DNA of 64,000 nucleotides from Streptomyces coacervatus (GTDB taxonomy: Bacteria > Actinomycetota > Actinomycetes > Streptomycetales > Streptomycetaceae). The stretch spans positions 124,001-188,000 of the forward strand of contig NZ_JARHTP010000015.1 in NCBI RefSeq assembly GCF_029223485.1, written 5' to 3'. Under the pieces are notes generated by a model, which saw nothing but the letters and a program-made list of their open reading frames with translations, was not told where the DNA came from and ran no database searches. Shown piece after piece: positions 26,413 to 36,649 of the stretch. The position numbers were made by a program, and so were the translations under genes. Numbering within the stretch: position 1 is the stretch's first letter; each line of letters starts with the position of its first letter.

Positions 26413-27798
26413 ATGAGCGAATACCGCATCGAGCACGACTCCATGGGCGAGGTCCGCGTCCCCGCCGACGCCAAGTGGCGGGCCCAGACGCAGCGTGCCG
26501 TCGAGAACTTCCCGATCTCCGGCCAGCGCATCGAGCGCGCCCACATCGAGGCCCTGGCCCGGATCAAGGGCGCCGCGGCGAAGGTGAACGCGCGGCTCGG
26601 CGTGCTCGACAAGGACGTCGCCGAGGCGATCCAGGAGGCGGCCCAGGAGGTCGCCCGGGGGGACTGGGACGAGCACTTCCCGATCGATGTCTTCCAGACC
26701 GGTTCCGGCACCTCGTCGAACATGAACACCAACGAGGTCATCGCCACCCTCGCCACCGAGCGGCTGGGCAGGGACGTACACCCCAATGACCATGTGAACG
26801 CCTCCCAGTCGTCCAACGACGTCTTCCCCTCCTCCATCCACATCGCCGCCACCGCCGCCGTCACCCGCGACCTGATCCCCGCCCTGGAGCACCTCGCCGA
26901 CGCTCTCACCCGCAAGTCCGAGGAGTTCGCGGACGTCGTGAAGTCCGGGCGGACGCATCTGATGGACGCCACGCCGGTGACCCTGGGGCAGGAGTTCGGC
27001 GGCTACGCGGCCCAGATCCGGTACGGCGTCGAGCGGCTGTACGCGGCCCTGCCCCGCCTCGCCGAGCTGCCCCTCGGCGGGACGGCGGTCGGCACCGGCA
27101 TCAACACCCCGCCGGGCTTCTCCGCCGCCGTCATCGAGGAGGTCGCCCGCGTCACGGGGCTGCCGCTCACCGAGGCCCGCAACCACTTCGAGGCGCAGGG
27201 CGCCCGGGACGGGATCGTCGAGACGAGCGGGCAGCTCAGGACCATCGCCGTCGGGCTGACCAAGATCGCCAACGATCTGCGGTGGATGGCGTCGGGCCCC
27301 CGGACCGGACTCGCCGAGATCAGCCTCCCCGACCTCCAGCCCGGTTCGTCGATCATGCCCGGCAAGGTCAACCCGGTCATCCCGGAAGCCGTGCTCATGG
27401 TCGCCGCCCAGGTCGTGGGCAACGACGCCACCGTCGCCACCGCCGGGGCCGCCGGCAACTTCGAGCTCAATGTGATGCTGCCGGTCATCGCCAGGAACGT
27501 ACTGGAGTCGGTCCGGCTGCTCGCCAATGTCTCGCGACTGCTCGCCGACCGGACCGTGGACGGGATCACCGCGCACCGGGAGCGGGCCCGCGAGTACGCC
27601 GAGTCGTCGCCCTCCGTGGTCACCCCGCTCAACAAGTACATCGGGTACGAGGAGGCCGCCAAGGTCGCCAAGAAGGCCCTCGCCGAGCGCAGGACCATCC
27701 GCCAAGTCGTCCTGGACGGCGGGTATGTGGAGCGCGGCGACCTCACGGTGGAGCAGCTCGACGAGGCGCTGGATGTCCTGCGTATGACGCATCCGTAA
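26413..27798 (+). CDS. fumC: Class II fumarate hydratase
   Basis: 461 residues from ATG 26413. Iron-independent fumarase of the aspartase/fumarase superfamily. Signature GSSIMPGKVNP (with the catalytic Ser loop), QTGSGTSSNMNTNEVIATLA and the His-containing HPNDHVNASQSSNDVFPSSI and GRTHLMDATPVTLGQEFGGY are all present, and the length is normal. Converts fumarate to malate in the TCA cycle without an oxygen-sensitive cluster, complementing the class I enzyme upstream. Confidence 0.97.
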   Translation: MSEYRIEHDSMGEVRVPADAKWRAQTQRAVENFPISGQRIERAHIEALARIKGAAAKVNARLGVLDKDVAEAIQEAAQEVARGDWDEHFPIDVFQTGSGTSSNMNTNEVIATLATERLGRDVHPNDHVNASQSSNDVFPSSIHIAATAAVTRDLIPALEHLADALTRKSEEFADVVKSGRTHLMDATPVTLGQEFGGYAAQIRYGVERLYAALPRLAELPLGGTAVGTGINTPPGFSAAVIEEVARVTGLPLTEARNHFEAQGARDGIVETSGQLRTIAVGLTKIANDLRWMASGPRTGLAEISLPDLQPGSSIMPGKVNPVIPEAVLMVAAQVVGNDATVATAGAAGNFELNVMLPVIARNVLESVRLLANVSRLLADRTVDGITAHRERAREYAESSPSVVTPLNKYIGYEEAAKVAKKALAERRTIRQVVLDGGYVERGDLTVEQLDEALDVLRMTHP

Positions 27799-27870
27799 CC
27801 TTTCGTCGCGCCGCCGCGAACCGTGACGCGCGCCGCAGCGTCGTATGCCCTGGGCACCTAATATCTGTGC

Positions 27871-28572
27871 ATGGCAGAGGGTGGAGCGGTGAGAGCGGAA
27901 GCGGACCGGGTTCCGGCGGCGCGGACGGGGTGCTGGGCCCCCGGGACAGAGATCCTGTGGCGCTATCGGGAGAACGCCGGCGCGCGCTTCCACATCGCGC
28001 GCCCCGTCACCGTCGTCCGGGACGACGACGAGCTGCTCGCCGTCTGGCTGGCGCCCGGCACCGAGTGCGTGAAGCCCGTCCTCGCCGACGGCACCCCCGT
28101 GCATGTCGAACCCCTCGAATCCCGTTACACCAAGCCCCGTACCGTCCAGCTCGACCACTGGTTCGGCACGGGCGTCCTGAAGCTGGCCCGCCCCGGTGAG
28201 CCCTGGTCGGTGTGGCTGTTCTGGGAACCGGGCTGGCAGTTCAAGAACTGGTACGTGAATCTTGAGTCGCCGCTGGTGCGTTGGGACGGCGGGGTCGACT
28301 CCGAGGACCACTTCCTCGACATCTCCGTGCACCCGGACCGCAGTTGGCACTGGCGTGACGAGGACGAGTTCGCGCAGGCCCAGCTGGACGGGCTGATGGA
28401 CTCGTCGGCCGCCGAACAGGTACGGAAGGCGGGGCGGTCCGCGGTGGAGGTGATCCGGGCCTGGGGCCCTCCGTTCAGCGACGGCTGGCAGCACTGGCGC
28501 CCGGATCCGTCCTGGGTTGTACCGTCACTTCCGGAGGACTGGGACCGTACGCCCGCGCGCGTGTCCACGTGA
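27871..28572 (+). CDS. DUF402 family phosphohydrolase-like protein
   Basis: 233 residues. PGTEILWRYRENAGARFHIA, then the conserved core WSVWLFWEPGWQFKNWYVNL and GGVDSEDHFLDISVHPDRSW with the acidic metal ligands (DSEDHFLDI, WHWRDEDEF). This is the DUF402/FomD-like fold, whose characterised members hydrolyse nucleotide-linked phosphate or phosphonate bonds with divalent metals. The physiological substrate is unknown. It follows fumC by 72 bp on the same strand and may share its transcript. Confidence 0.85.
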   Translation: MAEGGAVRAEADRVPAARTGCWAPGTEILWRYRENAGARFHIARPVTVVRDDDELLAVWLAPGTECVKPVLADGTPVHVEPLESRYTKPRTVQLDHWFGTGVLKLARPGEPWSVWLFWEPGWQFKNWYVNLESPLVRWDGGVDSEDHFLDISVHPDRSWHWRDEDEFAQAQLDGLMDSSAAEQVRKAGRSAVEVIRAWGPPFSDGWQHWRPDPSWVVPSLPEDWDRTPARVST

Positions 28573-28882
28573 GACTCTTGATGCGCCCCCGGTGCACAAC
28601 CGTAGGATCGTCCTCCGCAAGGGTGGGCAGGCGCAACTGCGGGAGCATGCGCTGGGCTTGACCGATCGTCACCGAGGGGCGGCAGGACGTGAGCAAGGGG
28701 TACGTGGGCAACATCGGAACGAATCATGAACGGTTCGCCGGTGGCACAACAACAGCCTCTGACCACGCGGGAATTCCGTTCCGGGGACACGTATTCCGGG
28801 TATCGGGATTCCTGCGGGACCAACTGCGCTCGCGATGCGCAGCCCCGGACGGACGGATTCGACACGCGTGACGGAGCACCCC
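28573..28882. other. Leader region of the second SpoIIE gene
   Basis: 310 bp. A 60-codon frame from GTG 28689 (VSKGYVGNIGTNHERFAGGT) is open but I recognise nothing in it. Several partial dyads around GGAATTCC / ATTCCGG / GGGATTCC (28769-28813) suggest structure in the RNA. No clear promoter hexamers. Confidence 0.35.
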
Positions 28883-30985
28883 ATGTCCTTCGAGCGCCCG
28901 CAGCCGGGCGCCGACCCCGCGGACCCCCGCGGGGCGCTCCTGCACACCCCGGCACAGGCACCCCCCGCGGCCGCCTTACCCGCGCAGGGACGCACCGGGG
29001 AGACACCGTCGACGTCGGGTACGGCCACGCCGTGCGGCAAGGGAAAGGAGCCGGCCTCGCCACCCTCCGACATCACCGGCCCCGAGCACTCCCAGCCCGC
29101 CGCCGCAGAAGCCGTGGAACCGGGCACGCACCGCCCGCGTCCGGTGCCCGAGTCCATCCCGGACCAGCCGGGCGGCGAGCAGGACCGGCCGCAGGGGACC
29201 GGCGGCCAGGAGCGCCGCACCGGACAGGGAGTGACGCCGCCCGGGCAGCCCACGCCCATGCGGCGGGACGGCGACCGGCTGCGCTTCGTCGGCGCCGCGA
29301 CGCGGCGGATCGCCCGCGGCATCGACCTCGACGAGATCGTCATGGGGCTGTGCCGGGCGACCGTGCCGACCTTCTCCGACGCGATCCTGGTCTATCTGCG
29401 CGATCCGCTGCCCGTCGGCGACGAGCGGCCCACCGGCCCGCTGCTGCTGCGCCTGAGGCGCACCGACCGGATCCCGGCGGAGCGGGACACCGAGGGCGGC
29501 TTCTCGCCCGCCCTGCAGCCGGAGCCGGCCGAGCTCTCGGAGCTCGACACGCTCGGCGCCGAACTGTGCGAGGTACGGCCGGGCAGCGCGCTCGCCGAGG
29601 TGCTGCGCGGGGTGCGCCCGGTCTTCACGGACGCGCCCGCCGCCCGCGCCGCCCTGCCCGAACTCCTCGGCGAGGGCGGCGAGTTCGTCGTACCCGGCGG
29701 ACAACGCGCGATCCTCGCCCCGCTGCGCGGCCGCCGCCGCGTGATCGGCGCCGCGCTCTTCCTGCGCCGCCCGGAGCGCATGGCCTTCGAGGCCGACGAC
29801 CTCCTGGTCGCCGCTCAGCTGGCCACGCACAGCGCCCTCGGCATCGACAAGGCGGTGCTGTACGGCCGCGAGGCGTACATCGCCGACGAACTGCAGCGCA
29901 CCATGCTGCCGGAGACGCTCCCGCGCCCCACGGGCGTACGCCTGGCGTCCCGTTACCTGCCCGCCGCCGAGACCGCACGGGTGGGCGGCGACTGGTACGA
30001 CGCCATCCCGCTGCCCGGCAGCCGGGTCGCCCTCGTGGTCGGCGACGTCATGGGCCACTCCATGACGTCCGCGGCCATCATGGGCCAGCTGCGGACCACG
30101 GCCCAGACCCTGGCCGGCCTCGACCTGCCCCCGCAGGAGGTCCTGCACCATCTCGACGAGCAGGCCCAGCGCCTCGGCACCGACCGCATGGCGACCTGCC
30201 TGTACGCCGTCTACGACCCGGTATCGCACCGCATCACCATCGCCAACGCGGGGCATCCGCCGCCGGTCCTGCTGCATCTGGGCGGCCGCGCCGAGGTGCT
30301 GCGGGTACCGCCGGGCGCCCCGATCGGCGTCGGCGGCGTCGACTTCGAGGCCGTGGAACTGGACGCACCGGCCGGAGCGACCCTGCTCCTGTACACCGAC
30401 GGTCTGGTCGAGTCCCGGCTGCGGGACGTGTGGACCGGCATAGAGCAGCTGCGCGAGAAGCTCGCCGCGACCGCGCAGCTGACGGGACCGGATCATCCGC
30501 CGCCGCTCGAGGCGCTGTGCGACGAGGTGCTGGACATGCTCGGCCCGGGCGACCGGGACGACGACATCGCACTGCTCGCCGCCCGCTTCGACGGCATCGC
30601 GCCGAGCGACGTGGCGTACTGGTTCCTTGAGCCCGAGGACGCGGCCCCCGGCCGCGCCCGCCGACTGGCCCGGCGCGCGCTGTCCCGCTGGGGCATGGAG
30701 GACCTCAGCGACTCCGTGGAGCTGCTGGTCAGCGAGGTCGTGACCAATGCGGTGCGGTACGCGTCCCGGCCGGTGACCTTGCGGTTGCTGCGCACCGACG
30801 TGCTGCGGTGCGAAGTCGGGGACGACGTACCCCAGTTGCCTCGGCTGCGGCAGGCGCGGGCGACGGATGAGGGTGGTCGCGGGCTGTATCTGGTGAACAA
30901 GCTGGCCCGGCGGTGGGGGGCGACGCGGCTGAGTACCGGGAAGGTGGTCTGGTTCGAGCTCGGCAGGAACGCTGCCCAGAACTGA
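28883..30985 (+). CDS. GAF-SpoIIE (PP2C) phosphatase with HATPase domain
   Basis: 700 residues from ATG 28883 (SD GGAG). Residues 1-130 are Pro/Gly-rich and disordered. GAF-like region about 135-330 (RGIDLDEIVMGLCRATVPTF; SALGIDKAVLYGREAYIADE). PP2C/SpoIIE domain about 340-555 with VGGDWYDAIPLPGSRVALVV, GDVMGHSMTSAAIMGQL, NAGHPPPVLL and YTDGLVESRL, DDDIALLAARF. C-terminal HATPase about 575-695 with LVSEVVTNAVRYASRP and DEGGRGLYLVNKLARRWG. Same general scheme as the 3.1-5.8 kb protein but without PAS domains, so a different input is likely. A partner-switch regulator of an unidentified sigma factor. Confidence 0.9.
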   Translation: MSFERPQPGADPADPRGALLHTPAQAPPAAALPAQGRTGETPSTSGTATPCGKGKEPASPPSDITGPEHSQPAAAEAVEPGTHRPRPVPESIPDQPGGEQDRPQGTGGQERRTGQGVTPPGQPTPMRRDGDRLRFVGAATRRIARGIDLDEIVMGLCRATVPTFSDAILVYLRDPLPVGDERPTGPLLLRLRRTDRIPAERDTEGGFSPALQPEPAELSELDTLGAELCEVRPGSALAEVLRGVRPVFTDAPAARAALPELLGEGGEFVVPGGQRAILAPLRGRRRVIGAALFLRRPERMAFEADDLLVAAQLATHSALGIDKAVLYGREAYIADELQRTMLPETLPRPTGVRLASRYLPAAETARVGGDWYDAIPLPGSRVALVVGDVMGHSMTSAAIMGQLRTTAQTLAGLDLPPQEVLHHLDEQAQRLGTDRMATCLYAVYDPVSHRITIANAGHPPPVLLHLGGRAEVLRVPPGAPIGVGGVDFEAVELDAPAGATLLLYTDGLVESRLRDVWTGIEQLREKLAATAQLTGPDHPPPLEALCDEVLDMLGPGDRDDDIALLAARFDGIAPSDVAYWFLEPEDAAPGRARRLARRALSRWGMEDLSDSVELLVSEVVTNAVRYASRPVTLRLLRTDVLRCEVGDDVPQLPRLRQARATDEGGRGLYLVNKLARRWGATRLSTGKVVWFELGRNAAQN

Positions 30986-30998
30986 GCCGCGAGAACGA

Positions 30999-31033
30999 GG
31001 GAAGGGCGCCCCGTGGAACTGGGCGCCCTTCCC
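30999..31033 (+). terminator. Terminator of the second SpoIIE gene
   Basis: GGGAAGGGCGCCC (30999-31011) pairs perfectly with GGGCGCCCTTCCC (31021-31033), loop of nine bases, 14 bp after the stop codon. Confidence 0.85.
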
Positions 31034-31358
31034 TGGCGTGTCCATGCCTCGTGTAAGGTGACCCCGCGATCAGCGACCCGGACTCGACCACTCCGACCTC
31101 CTGAGCGCGTGAACATCCAGGGGGACTCCCGCACAGTGCACTCCGTGTCGCCCCCATCTGTATGCATTAGCACGTGGGGGATCGAGTTGCGTCTCAGAAG
31201 AATCGGTAGTTCGTCGGCCCTGGGCGCCCTCCCTCACTGACCCTCCCAAAGATGCCCTGTCCGCCCCCCTGGCCACTTCCCCGGGGGCGGACAGGCCCAC
31301 GCGCGCTTGGTCGTGCAGGCGGGGGAACCTACTCAACGAGAAACGGGGACAGCCTCTC
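31034..31358. other. Intergenic region before the large secreted protein
   Basis: About 325 bp with no convincing gene. A short frame after GGGGGATCGAG reads TTG-started MRLRRIGSSSALGALPH and stops (31188-31241). It looks like the first residues of a secreted protein cut short, possibly a remnant. A second purine-rich stretch lies at 31320-31327, shortly before the next gene. Confidence 0.35.
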
Positions 31359-34300
31359 TTGAGACGTAGAAGACGAACATTCATTTCCGTGGCCGTTACA
31401 GTGACTTCGGCCGCCCTCACCGGCGGGCTGCTGCAAGCCGTGCCCGCCACCGCCACCCCCAAGTCGAACTCCAGTACAAGCACGGGCGAGTCGGCACGAC
31501 GCGGAGGTGTCAGCAATCCCGACCACACCCTCGGCAAGGGATGGCGGACCTCCGGAGACCGTGCCGTCACGGCAGCGGCCGACAGCGACGGCTTGCACAT
31601 CCTGGTGGCCGACAGTACGAAGGCGTACCAGTGGAAGACCGCGGCTGTCCTCTCGGAGCCGGGCATGCCCGCGGATACCTGGATCGGTAACCAGTGCGTC
31701 ATGGATCATGACCATGTCGCTGCCGTGTACGCGCCGCGCACGTTCACGAACAAGCCGGACCTGATGCAGGGCGGCGCCTTCGCGGCTGTCGTGAACCTCA
31801 GCACCGGCCAGGTGACGAAGCTGTCGTTCACCGCATCGCTGGCGTACTTCGACCCGTCGTGCGACCCGGACACGCACACCGCGGCGTTCACCGCGTTCCG
31901 GGACATGAACGACGCGGCCAGGACCATGACCCGGTCGTGACGGTGAACACCGCCGGCAAGACCGTCATCAAAGCCGCGGCGAAGGGCGAGATCACCAGCG
32001 CCGTCCCGGTCAAGGATGGCGTGGTCGCCGCCCTGGGCCGCCGGCTGATCCACCTCGACCGCTCCGGCAAGGTCAGCAATCTGCTCACCACGAGCGGGGT
32101 GGCCTTCGACCTCCACCCGGTCAAGGGCGGAAAGGTCGCCTTCGTCCAACGCGACGGCGCCACGAAGGCACGTGCCAGGGTGTGGGGCGGAAGCGGCGAC
32201 TCGGCCGCCACGATCGCCAGCGGCAGGCTCGGCGACCTCGACCTGAAGCGCGGCGGGTCCGAGCAGGTGTTCCTCACGGGCCATCCCGCCGGCGTCTCCC
32301 ACACCGCGGGCAGCGGGATCACCCGCGTCAACGCCCCCGCCGACACGGACATCTCCAGTCAGGGGCGCCTGGCCGTCGGCCCCGTCCTCACTCCCGGTGT
32401 CCGGGCGGGAATCGAGCGGGTCAACAACGCCGGCAAGGGTTTCAGCAAGACCGAACCCGCCGCGCAGGACACTCCGGCACAGGCGCCAGGTGCCCTTGCG
32501 GCGGACACGCCGGTGACGGTCACCTCCACCGCCACCACCACCGGCGTGAAGATCAGCCAGAAGGTCGCCGCCGTCGCGAACTCCGCCGGCGACGACGGCT
32601 TGTCGCCCGCTCTCACCTCCGGCGGCTCACCCCGCGCGGCCGCGGGCAACCACACGCGGCTGAGGCGGATCGGGGGTGCGAACGTGTCGCACGACCCCAC
32701 CGACCCCGACCGCTGGTGCGCCATCTCCCGCAACGACGTCAAGGCGCAGGCCCTCCAGCCGACCCCCAACCAGGTCGAGTGGGCCGTCGACATGGCCGTA
32801 CGCGGCAAACTGCACGCCGGCTCCATCCGGCAGGGCGGGTACCGCAACCAGACCGGCATGAGCAATATCGACCCGCAAGGCCTGTTCCCCGCGCCCACTC
32901 TGACCGGCCCGAAGGACGCGCGGATCCCGGCCAACGTGATGCTCGGCATCATGGCCCAGGAGTCCAACCTGTGGCAGGCCGAATCCGGTGCCATTCCCGG
33001 CCAGATGGGCAGTCCGCTGGCGGCGGTCGACGGCTACTACGGGCACAAGATCGACCCGGGGAACCCCGAGTCGTACTGGAGCATCAACTGGGACAAGTCC
33101 GACTGCGGGTACGGCGTCGGACAGGTCACCGACGGGATGCGCCTGGCCGGTCACGAGAAGCCGCATGAGACCAGCCTGAAGCCGGCTGTGCAGATGGCCG
33201 TCGCCGTCGACTACGCGACGAACATCGCCGCCTCCTTGAAGATCCTCGCCGACAAGTGGAACGAGGTCCACAAGGCCGGCCAGACAATCACCGTCAACAA
33301 CGACGACCCCGCCTACGTCGAGAACTGGTTCACCGCGGTCTGGAACTACAACCTCGGCTTCAACCCGCCCTCCGACGCCTCGAAGAACGACGGGCACTGG
33401 GGGCTCGGCTGGTACAACAACCCGGCCAACCCCATCTACAAGAACAGCTGGAACCACCCGTTCATGGACACGGACGTGGACGGCACCGAGGCCAACCACG
33501 ACGCGGCGCATCCGCAGGACTGGCCGTACGAGGAGAAGGTGATGGGCTGGGCCGCATGGTCCATCGACACCGGCTACTCCTACGGCACCAACGGCCGCCA
33601 GGACTGGAAGGGCGACCCCGGATTCTCCTCGGCGGGCTTCCGGCCGGCCTGGTGGAACACCACGGCCGCGCGCAGCCAGGTCTCGCCGCCGCTGGTCACT
33701 TTCTGCAACAGCGCCAACAACTGCGACCCGACCAAGCCGCCGAACTGCGGCACGGAGAACTGTTACAAGCAGTTCTGGTTCAACAAGCCCAATGCGGCAT
33801 GGAAGAAGAACTGCGCCACTGAGTGCGGGCACGAGCTGATCAAGTACGAGACGGAGATCTCGGAGCCGGGGCGTGGTTACCGCCTCAAGAACGGTGCGGC
33901 CGTCTGCTCCGGTGAAGCGACCGGCTCTCATGTCATCGCCACCGTCCCGAACACCACCGAGACATGGAGCGACTGCGGCCAGGCCACCTCGTCCGGCACC
34001 TTCCAGTTCACGTTCAACCCGGACACGCTGGGGACCCACTACGAGGCGAGAGCCGACCTGCACCAGATCGGCGGCGGCTACGGCGGTCACTACTGGTACA
34101 CCCACACCCGCGACGAGGACCATCTCGGCGGCCCCGACGGCCTGATGAACATCGACGCCAAGTGGACGCTCGGCGAGAATATGGACCTGGCCCAGGTCTG
34201 GGCCTACATCCCGGACACCGGCGCCCAGACCAAGCGGGCGCACTATGTCATCAACGGCGCGTCCGGTGGTCCCTACGACCGCTACGTCGACCAGAACGGC

Positions 34301-35791
34301 AACAACGGCAAGTGGGTGTCCCTGGGCGCCTACAAGTTCACCTCCACCCCGAGCGTGGCCCTGTCGAACTTCACCCCCGACGGCACCGGCGACGACGACA
34401 TCGCCTTCGGCGCCATGGCCTTCCAGCCCGTCAAGGGCACGTTCGTCCGGCGCACCCTGACCGCGGCCGCGATCTTCGACCCGAACCAGGAGCTCAACCA
34501 GAACTTCCCGGTGTCCACCGAGGTCGACACTCCCCTGCGCTCGATGAAGTCGCTGTACGAGTGGGCGCTGGGCCGCGCCGACGAAGGCCACCTGTGGGAC
34601 AACGACGACCCATCGGTGCGCACGCAAGGCCTCATTTCCTGGCCTCGGTGCACGGGCGGGGTGTCCGAGGACTGCACCGGCCAGAAGACCTGGGACGCCG
34701 CCAAGATCTGGGCCGACGACATCAAGGCCGGCGGTTACACACCGAATGCCGACGGCTCGGCACCAACGATGTCGATCCCGTGGTGGATGGGCATGGCCAA
34801 TAATCGGCCCGATCCGTCGCTGCCCGCGAGCCAGGCGTACCAGGGGAACAACAGCTACAAGATCAAGAGCGATGTCGTCGTGACCTTCGTCACCGATGGC
34901 AACGGGAAGATCATTCCGGGCAGTGAGGGCTCGAACTACCGGGTTCGGGTCGGCAACGCCCACCTCCCCACCTTCTTGACCAGCATCATGAAGGGCATAG
35001 AAGCCGACTACGGCATCCCGAAGCCGAACATCGACTACACCACCCAGGACGCGCTCGAATACGGCAACGTCATGACGTCCCGCCCCTACACAGACGGTGA
35101 CACACCGGGGCAGGCCTACTTCCCGCACTTCCGGGGTGCACGCCTGAACGCGGACCACACGTGCGTGGACTTCCGGGCGATCGGCGGCGGCGTACACGGT
35201 TACCGGGCCATGATCGGCCACAAGTACGTCAACGACAACGTCAAGGCATGGGTCGACAAGATCAACGCCAGCCCGGACACCAACTACGGCGTGCGTCAGT
35301 TCGCCGGAGACATCTACTCGATGTTCTTCAAGAACTCCGGCGACTGGAACAAGAACATGTGGGGATCACTGATCGGCAACGCTCCGCCCATCTGGCAGGA
35401 CGTCGCGGCCGCGTTCTGCGCCGACGGCAGCGTCAAGCCGACCCACAAGCAGGACGACCGAGACGCCACGCCCTCAAATGGCATCGTCTACCAGAGCTAC
35501 ATGCCCGATCTGTACCTGTACATCGACGACAAGATGACCGATAACCTGGGACGCCCCTCGAGCAGCAGAATCAGGGGAGGGGACTGGAGGGACTTCTCGA
35601 ACGTCCCCGTTCCGCTCGAAAAGGGAAACGCCTACGGTACCTGCGACGCCTCAGACCGTGGAAGCGGCGGTAACCCCTGGAACGTCCAGCCGCCAGTTCC
35701 CTTCTACGGAGACGGCCCTGGAAACCGCCCAACAAGTGTCGTTCACTGCGACGACTCGGGCACGAATTTCACTGACAACCTGACACCCTGA
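31359..35791 (+). pseudogene. Very large secreted transglycosylase/golvesin-C-like protein, frameshifted
   Basis: The first frame starts at TTG 31359 with a basic-hydrophobic signal peptide (LRRRRRTFISVAVTVTSAAL, cleavage near PATATP) and ends at 31940. The reading then continues in the frame of 31859-35791. A single missing base near 31936-31938 (CGGTC-GTGACG) would rejoin TRS to VTVNTAGKT, giving about 1475 residues. Regions: propeller-like N-terminus (to about 32500); lysozyme/SLT-like domain with MLGIMAQESNLWQ as catalytic Glu and YGVGQVTDG (about 32690-33370); golvesin C-terminal-like beta-sandwich (about 33950-34440); a Trp/Asn-rich C-terminus without a known family. Likely a surface or secreted wall-active protein. 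The frameshift may be a true mutation, phase variation or a sequence error. Confidence 0.75.
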
Positions 35792-35864
35792 CAACGGGTG
35801 ATCCAATTCCCGGGGCCGTTCCTGCTTCGGTTCGGCCCCGGGATCACAGCAAGGGAGAGACAGC

Positions 35865-36050
35865 ATGGGATCAGGCCTCAGTTTCGTATTCATCCCACTG
35901 TTCCTCTATGTGACACTGGTTGTGCTTCTGTGTGTGAAAATCGCCGACAAGACGTCCTGGAAAATGGGATGGCTGTTCGCGACGGCTCTCATCTTCTTTC
36001 CCGCAGGCGTCCTCACCATCGCCGGCATGTATGAATCTGGCGCCTGGTAG
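35865..36050 (+). CDS. Small membrane protein (two helices)
   Basis: 61 residues, SD GGGAGA. Two hydrophobic helices: GLSFVFIPLFLYVTLVVLLC and MGWLFATALIFFPAGVLTIA, joined by VKIADKTSWK. No family recognised. It lies 73 bp after the large secreted protein and 16 bp before the next small membrane protein, so these three genes look like a unit. Codon use is clearly less GC3-biased than in the core genes. Confidence 0.65.
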   Translation: MGSGLSFVFIPLFLYVTLVVLLCVKIADKTSWKMGWLFATALIFFPAGVLTIAGMYESGAW

Positions 36051-36066
36051 AGATCAGGGGCTACAA

Positions 36067-36372
36067 ATGAAATTCTTCATCATCGCCGTGTCCATCGCGT
36101 TCCTGTGCGCAGCCTACGCATGGCCGGTGATTCCGCTGCTGGTCTACCCGCTCAACCGGCGGCGTGGCTTTTGGGCAGCCCTCTACTGCTGCGCCGTGGC
36201 GGTCTTCTTCGGACTGGGATTCCGGTACACAAACCGGTTCATGGTGAGCGACTTCTTTGAAGCAGCGGTGTACACCTCCGCTGTCCGGGCGATCGCAGAA
36301 GCAACGGGCATACTCGAGAAGCCCCGCCAGATCTGGCGGAAGCGCGAGCATGAGCAGGAAATTCTCAGTTGA
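36067..36372 (+). CDS. Small membrane protein (about two to three helices)
   Basis: 101 residues from ATG 36067 (SD AGGGG); the frame is open from 36031. Helices at about 2-27 (FFIIAVSIAFLCAAYAWPVI) and 35-55 (FWAALYCCAVAVFFGLGFRY), then a soluble tail that ends in KPRQIWRKREHEQEILS. Unknown family. Together with the preceding 61-residue protein it may anchor or assist the large secreted protein (inference from adjacency only). Confidence 0.65.
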   Translation: MKFFIIAVSIAFLCAAYAWPVIPLLVYPLNRRRGFWAALYCCAVAVFFGLGFRYTNRFMVSDFFEAAVYTSAVRAIAEATGILEKPRQIWRKREHEQEILS

Positions 36373-36489
36373 GGGAATGGAAAAGCCTCAGCGCGCGATC
36401 GGTGTTCCCTCATTCCATGTTCCGCGCTAAATCCGGGCCGAACGGAAGCGAGATAGGCGTACAGGCGCGCAACGCGGCCGTGGGGCGTC

Positions 36490-36600
36490 GTGGTGCCGCT
36501 CATGGTTATCGACGTACCCAAGGGCACAACGACGCCAAACTGCAGGCCAACCTCTTCAAGTACAGCGACGACACCGGAGATAAATATCCGTTGACATCTC
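36490..36600 (+). pseudogene. Candidate fragment of a class A penicillin-binding protein gene
   Basis: Plus-strand codons at 36502-36525 read MVIDVPKG; one frame later, from 36529, they read NDAKLQANLFKYSD. Joined across a one-base gap this resembles the juxtamembrane segment MMISVPEVGNGDATLQSN-VYKYSD of the intact class A PBP at 37728-40124 (opposite strand). Only about 30 residues match, so this is a tentative remnant. Confidence 0.4.
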
Positions 36601-36649
36601 CTCCGGTCCCGCTGCAGTAAATGATCTACATATTTCTGGAGGTAATTGC

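Noticed and set aside
28689..28871. A 60-codon frame before the second SpoIIE gene
   Set aside because: No SD, no homology recognised and it ends before the SpoIIE start; kept only as a comment in the leader region.
31109..31240. A short frame before the giant gene ending in a signal-like start
   Set aside because: Too short, no cleavage site and no hydrophobic core; could be chance.
32627..35221. An 864-codon minus-strand frame opposite the giant secreted gene
   Set aside because: Val/Gly/Arg-rich shadow; the plus-strand frame has a recognisable domain order and coding codon use.
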